Shown here: positions 58,731-64,000 of the stretch, piece after piece
How positions within the stretch are numbered: position 1 is the first letter of the stretch
Layout: each line of letters starts with the position of its first letter
Source of the DNA: Ziziphus jujuba
Lineage: Eukaryota > Streptophyta > Magnoliopsida > Rosales > Rhamnaceae
Direction: 5' to 3'
NCBI RefSeq assembly: GCF_031755915.1
Contig: NC_083380.1
Coordinates: 30,972,501-31,036,500 of the forward strand
Length of the DNA: 64,000 nt
Program-made: the position numbers and the translations under genes
Notes under the pieces: generated by a model
What the model was told of the DNA's origin: nothing
Databases searched by the model: none
What the model saw: only the letters and a program-made list of their open reading frames with translations

Positions 58731-61689
58731 TGTCAGGACCCGTCCAGAATTCCCCACCGGAACCCTAGACAAGCCCTGATCCCAGGGAAACCCTACCGGA
58801 TCCTCCTATGGAAAATCCGGCAGAACCTCCCCTAAGGGATGGACTTACCACAAAATTCCCTGCACTGAAAATACACAAATTTCAGCACTTCAAAATAAAT
58901 ACAGTAATCCAATGCAAAAAGAACAACTACATGTCCAATACAGTATACAGAGCATTATACAGATAAATGTGGAATTTATAAGATGACAGATAAAAAGCAA
59001 TACAAGATAGAGAAGAAAAAGGGAAGAAATACTTCAAGAACTTTCGGCAACGACTGAGACGTTGGGCTCGCTCCGGATAATCAACGTCTCCAACCTGGAC
59101 CTAGGGGAACGGAATTTAAGAGTGTGAAATGCTAATCATCTCAGTGAGTGACCCTATCTACTAAACAATATAATACCACGGTAATAAGTAGATAAATAAT
59201 AATTATTTGGAAATAATAATTTCTCTCAAAACCCTTACAATTCTCTCAGTTGGAAAAGTTCCCCTTTTAAAACCTTTTCACAAAACCCTTTGTTCGTATT
59301 CCCCGAAAACCAAGACATCAATTCACTAAATATCAAATAGAATATAATAAGTCAAGCATCCGACAATTTTAATTTAAAGGAAATTAATTTATTGAATAAT
59401 TAAGTAACGAGAAAATTAAACCAATTTAAGATCCCCAACCAAATAAATACCAGAACAGTAATAATTATATTTTTAATTCTGATACAGTTTCAAAACGTTT
59501 TATTTTTAAAACACAGTTCTGAAAATCATTTGATGCACCCACTATATACCAGTGGCGCCAACAGTACCCAGCGTCCCGAGGTACCGCCAGACAGGAGGTT
59601 ATAGAAAGAAACCGGCATACGGTCGCGTGGCGTCCCACTGCGCCGCTGCTAACCTGGTGTCCCGGCCATGGGGGGTAGCCACCCTCATCCGATGGCAACC
59701 ACAGGACAACCTCATAATATCACATGCGCGCTACTCACACCCATCTGCGCGCTAATCATAATCGTGTGCACACTAACCATATCACATATAATCAGAACAC
59801 CAGTACGTGCACGGTGCATCCAAAAATCATAAAATCCACATATTTAAATTATATAACAAATTTCACATTTTGCATAAACACAGCGAGTATATCCCATCCG
59901 CTTGAACCGGGAAATTCTCCACAATTTCTTTATAATCAATACCATAAATTTCATGATTTTCAAATCCACCAACTCCCAAATCCATCAATTCAAATATCCA
60001 CATTTTCCCAATAGCATAAATAATTCTCGAAATATAATAATCAAATCTCATAATATTCCATGGGCATATTTCATAAAAATTGAAATCACCAACATAAGCA
60101 ACTATTTTCCTTGAAATATTTGAAAATCAAATCATGCCCAATTTAATATTAAAACCACACCAATTTCAAAATCCTCAAAACCATAAAATAATTTCACATG
60201 GCATAAATTTGTAAAATGCACATTTTCTTAAATCCAATAATTTCACAAATAATTCCACAATAGATCAAATAAATATTTGGCACATAGGAATTAAATTTCC
60301 AAATATTTAAATCACACATAATATATTCACCAATTAAATTCCCAAAATTAATTTGAAGGTGGGTCACTCACCTTAAACACGCAATTAAACCATGATCCAC
60401 CATGGGATCAATTTCACGACTCACCGGTGCTCCTAGAACAAAATTCACATACAGTCAAATAAATTAATATTTTATTCGGGTAAATAATACTCGGTACCCG
60501 GGGGGTCAAACACAAACTTTAACCAAAATGGTTGAATAATATACCGAATCGAAGCTCGTGGAACAAGGAGCGCATTACCGGTCTCCATCGACCCCAATTC
60601 CGCCGGAGGTGATCGGAATTTGGCCGGAAAGCTTCGGCCGATTTTCAATTCCTCGTATCTCGCAAACCGCTTCGAAATTTTGAGATTGGAGGCCATTTTT
60701 GAACTCAGAGGACCTAAAATAGGGGGATAGGAGGCTTAATTCGGACTGGGCTGGCCGGAATACGGCGAAATCGCCGAAAAAAGTTAACCGGCCGCCGCGA
60801 CTTCGCCGGCCCGATCTGGGCGCGTCGCCGGCCGGCCGGCAGCCAAATTTGGCTGGTGAGCTCGTCGGCGTGTGGGCTTGGACGGTGGCCGGCGCGTGTA
60901 GCGTATGGGTGGCCGGAATTTGAAAACACGGGAGAGAGAGGGACGGCCGGAGGGAGAGAAAAATTTTGTGCTGGGTTTTTTTTGATGGCTCGGGGAAGCA
61001 GAAGGGAAAAAAGAAAAGAAAAGGAAAAGAAAAAAAAACAGGTGTTTTCCCACGTGGGGAAAAGAAAAAGAAAAAGAAAAAGAAAAGAAAAAGGAAAAGA
61101 AAAAGAAAAAGAAAAAGGAAAATAAAAATAAAAATAATTAAATAATTAAATAACAATATTATTATTTAAAATAATAATAAAATAATTTGATTTTAAACAT
61201 GGTTGACATGTGGCATTTCACCATGGTGACACATGGTCACCTTCATTAAGTCACACGTGGCACCTCGTTACGCGTTTAAAAATAATATTAAAATAATACG
61301 GTATTTGAAAAAACTCTACAGGTCCATAACTTTCAAACCACATGTCCAAATCGGACGTGCCGCTAGTCTACGGACTCGTATCAACGAGCACTTCACAACC
61401 ATGCATGAGTCAAAGCTCAACCTTGCATGAAAATAAAAGTCAACTCTGGCACCCCTTGGACAGTTTGGACCTCAACTTGTTTTGCTCATAACTTTCAAAC
61501 CGTAGCTCCGTTTTCAACGTGCTACCAGTCTACGAACTCGTGCCAACATGTACTCCATAACGGTACCTCAGTCAACCTAGAATTCCAACCGGGTCAAAAA
61601 GTCAACTTTTGACCCCTTTGTTCAACGGTCAACAGTCAACCTCGGTCAACGTGCAAAAATTCCGACATGGTTCGGGACGGGGTGTTACA
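58731..61689 (-). mobile_element. Family-1 long LTR, copy j (inside the copia element)
   Basis: A complete 2.96-kb copy runs from TGTCAGGACCCGTCC at 58731 to GGGGTGTTACA at 61689. A perfect duplication ggtga is at 58726-58730 and 61690-61694. It has the central ctcatccgatggcaacc variant shared with copies a and h. CCCACGTGGG is at 61,049-61,058 between purine tracts. The duplicated tail module starts cataactttcaaacc at 61,324 and 61,487 (period 163 bp). Since it lies in an already inserted copia element, it is the youngest layer on this side. Confidence 0.92.
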
Positions 61690-61903
61690 GGTGATTCCTA
61701 TTACCATTGTAATCAGCATGACTATGCATAGATTACCAAAAACTTCCTTATAGGAACCATTAAAAGCACACTCTATGCTTAACCTTTATTTCTATCACTG
61801 TTTAATCATAGGAATGGGTAGAGGACTAACCCTCATAGTGATCCATACCAGTCGTTACAATTGCATTGTCTCATTGAACCTAGATCTTGGGATCTCCAAT
61901 CAA

Positions 61904-64000
61904 CTAGGTTGGGTTTCCATCGTATTGACTTTACTTATGGGCTTCAATCCCATTCTCCTCAATAACTTCTCAACTAATTCTCTATTTAACCCTTTGATTA
62001 GCGAATCTGCAATGTTATTTTTTGACTTTACATAGTCTATTGAGATAACTCCAGTTGAGATTAACTATCTACTGGAATTATATGTACGATGAATGTGTCT
62101 AGACTTTCCATTATACATAATATTCGTGCCCTTCCAATTTCAGATTGACTATCACAATGTAAACTTATTGCTGGCACAGGTTTAGGCCACCTCGGAATGT
62201 CCTCTAAAAATTGGCGTCGCCATTCTGCCTCTTCACCACATTTATCTAATGCGATAAACTCATATTCCATTGTGGATTGAGCTATCACAGTTTGTTTTAA
62301 GGACTTCCATGTTACGGCTACATCCGCTAATTTGAACACATAGCCACTAGTGGATTTTGAATCTCTTATATCTGATATCCAATTTGAATCACTGTATTCT
62401 TTTAATAGAACAGGATATCTTGCATAATGCAGTCCATATTCACGAGTATATTGTGAGTACCTTAGTACTCTAATGATTCCTTTCCAATGATCATCCTTTG
62501 GATTACTCGTGTATCTACTCAGTCTATTTATAGCGTAGGCTAAGTCTGGTTTGGTGCAACTCATCAAGTACATCAGACTTCCAATCACCTTAGCATATTC
62601 CACTTGAGATACATTTTTCCCTTTATTTTTAGATAAATGTAAACTCAAATCTATGGGTGTACTAGTATCATTATTACTAAATTTAGCCAGTATTTTATCT
62701 ACATAATGAGTTTGACTAAGAATGATTCCATTTGAAGTCCTCATGATTTTCATACCTGAAATCACATCAACAAGCCCCATATCTTTCTTATCAAATTTGG
62801 AATTTAACATGGCTTTTGTAGTTCGGACCATATTATCGTCACTACCTACTATGAGTATGTCATCTACATATAAACACAGAATGACATATCCATTCTCTAT
62901 ATCTTTTACATAGATACATTTGTCATATTTATTTATTTTAAATCCATCTTTTAGTATGGAATTATCAAATTTTTGATGCCATTGCTTGGGAGCTTGTTTA
63001 AGTCCATATAAGGACTTTACCAATCTATAGATTTTCTTTTCTTGTCCTAGAGCGGTGAAACCCTCAGGTTGGTCCATATAGATCTCTTCATCTAGATCTC
63101 CATTAAGAAAGGCTATTTTCACATCTATTTGATGTACTGCAAGATCCCGCAATGCAGCGATCACCAGTACCATCCTTATGGAATTTATCCTCGTTATTGG
63201 AGAATAAGTGTCAAAATAATCTAGGCCTTCCTTTTGCTTATATCCCTCAATTACAAGCCTTGCCTTGTATTTATCTATTGTTCCATCTACTTTCATCTTC
63301 CTTTTAAAGATCCATTTGTAACCCAAAAGTTTACAACCTGGAGGAAGATCTATTAATTCCCAACTGTGATTTTGCAAGATGGAATCAATCTCACTTTTTA
63401 CAGCTTCTTTCTATAAATTTTCTTCAGGAGAATTTACATCTTCTTGGAAGCTTTGAGGTTCACTTTCCAGCATATAAGTAAGAAAATCCAGACCGGAGGA
63501 TTCTTCGATTCTTACTCTTTTGCTATGTCTAATCCCATCCTCAGTCTCATCTTCATTCTCTTACTCTCGATCATTATCATTATTTTCATCACTGATAGCA
63601 TCGTAAGTTCGTTTAGACGAACTCGGTCATTCTTCCACTTTATATGGAAAAATGTGTTAGAAAAATTATGCATTTCTCGATTCCATTATTGAGTTCTTGT
63701 GTATATCAGAAATTTCTGACCTATACACAAGGAACCAATATGCACTACTATTCTGTGCATATCCTATGAAGATGGAATCTATTTTGGGACCTATCTTCAC
63801 CTTCTTAGGTGTAGGTACCACTATTTTGGCTTGATACCTCCACACTCGTAAATATTTGTAGGAAGGTTGTCTTCCCTTCCACAACTCATAGGGTGTATTT
63901 ACCTTATCTTTTCGGACACCTTATTTAAAAGGTCGTTCACTGACAAAATGGCTTCCCCCTACAAGTTTTGAGGTACTCGGAACTTATCAGCATTGCATTC
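61904..64000 (-). pseudogene. Ty1/copia pol: integrase end, reverse transcriptase, RNase H
   Basis: Minus strand. The integrase tail near 63,666-63,884 has LWKGR-type and VYRSEISDIHKNSIMESRNA blocks. A frame of 438 codons at 63,377-62,061 carries the reverse transcriptase ([53 protein letters not shown] with the catalytic YVDD) and RNase H ([26 protein letters not shown]). An in-frame TAG at 63,411-63,413 separates it from the upstream part. A frameshift near 62,100 moves the last ~60 codons (STGVISIDYVKSKNNIADSL) to another frame, ending at a TAG at 61,904-61,906. The part beyond 63,885 is also broken. Few lesions, but non-functional as it stands. Confidence 0.87.

Larger units (their letters stand above)
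58387..64000 (-). mobile_element. Internal region of the Ty1/copia element (partial, with nested LTR)
   Basis: Reading right to left: integrase C-terminal region, a spacer, reverse transcriptase, RNase H, then a 3' noncoding part, split by LTR copy j at 58,731-61,689. The stretches 58,387-58,730 and 61,695-61,903 are noncoding 3' sequence; a 66-codon frame at 58,522-58,722 is not recognised. The element is truncated by the window edge at 64,000. Confidence 0.78.

Overview
The window is plant nuclear DNA, most likely from a eudicot. It carries a spliced ankyrin-repeat/PGG-domain gene and relics of plant Ty1/copia and Ty3/gypsy retrotransposons. It also has small TRIM elements primed by initiator tRNA-Met, a tandem run of 5S-rRNA-bearing Cassandra-like units, and long AT-rich spacers full of microsatellites. 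The species cannot be fixed from sequence alone. Most of the window is noncoding repeat, and most of the short open frames in it are chance frames inside LTRs or purine-rich tracts.

Left nest (1-22,070): a degenerate copia element on the minus strand (gag in 15,479-15,971, continuing in 6,352-4,741 through protease and integrase) was the landing platform. Long noncoding LTRs with TG...CA ends and 5-bp target duplications sit in it at 1,536-4,740, 6,353-15,478 and 15,972-22,065. These were then hit themselves: a gypsy element ends at 1,535, a related second LTR family sits at 6,495-9,371, and further family-1 LTRs sit at 10,270-13,169 and 16,957-20,022.

Middle nest (25,677-41,416): one old family-1 LTR was expanded to 15.7 kb by a fold-back TRIM (itself split by an LTR at 26,142-29,076), a family-2 LTR at 32,504-38,011 (itself carrying an LTR and a complete TRIM), and an LTR at 38,273-41,164. 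Between the nests (22,071-25,582) is AT-rich spacer with local tandem duplications.

Gene-bearing part (41,571-57,902): a complete TRIM (43,828-44,233), an orphan promoter-like segment near 45.1 kb, a minus-strand BDA1-like ankyrin-PGG gene (46,709-50,602, with a likely 5' UTR exon and TATA box up to 50,977), a Cassandra-like array (54,813-55,990), several local tandem duplications and a decayed plus-strand ankyrin fragment (57,618-57,772).

Right end (57,903-64,000): a younger copia element on the minus strand with its 3' LTR, a nearly open RT/RNase H frame and a further family-1 LTR (58,731-61,689) inserted in its 3' part. Family 1 (ten copies) and family 2 (two copies) both begin, in LTR sense, with TGTAACACCC-like ends. 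They resemble the long LTRs of Ty3/gypsy Tekay/Del-type elements, but no matching internal coding region is present, so the copies look like solo LTRs.
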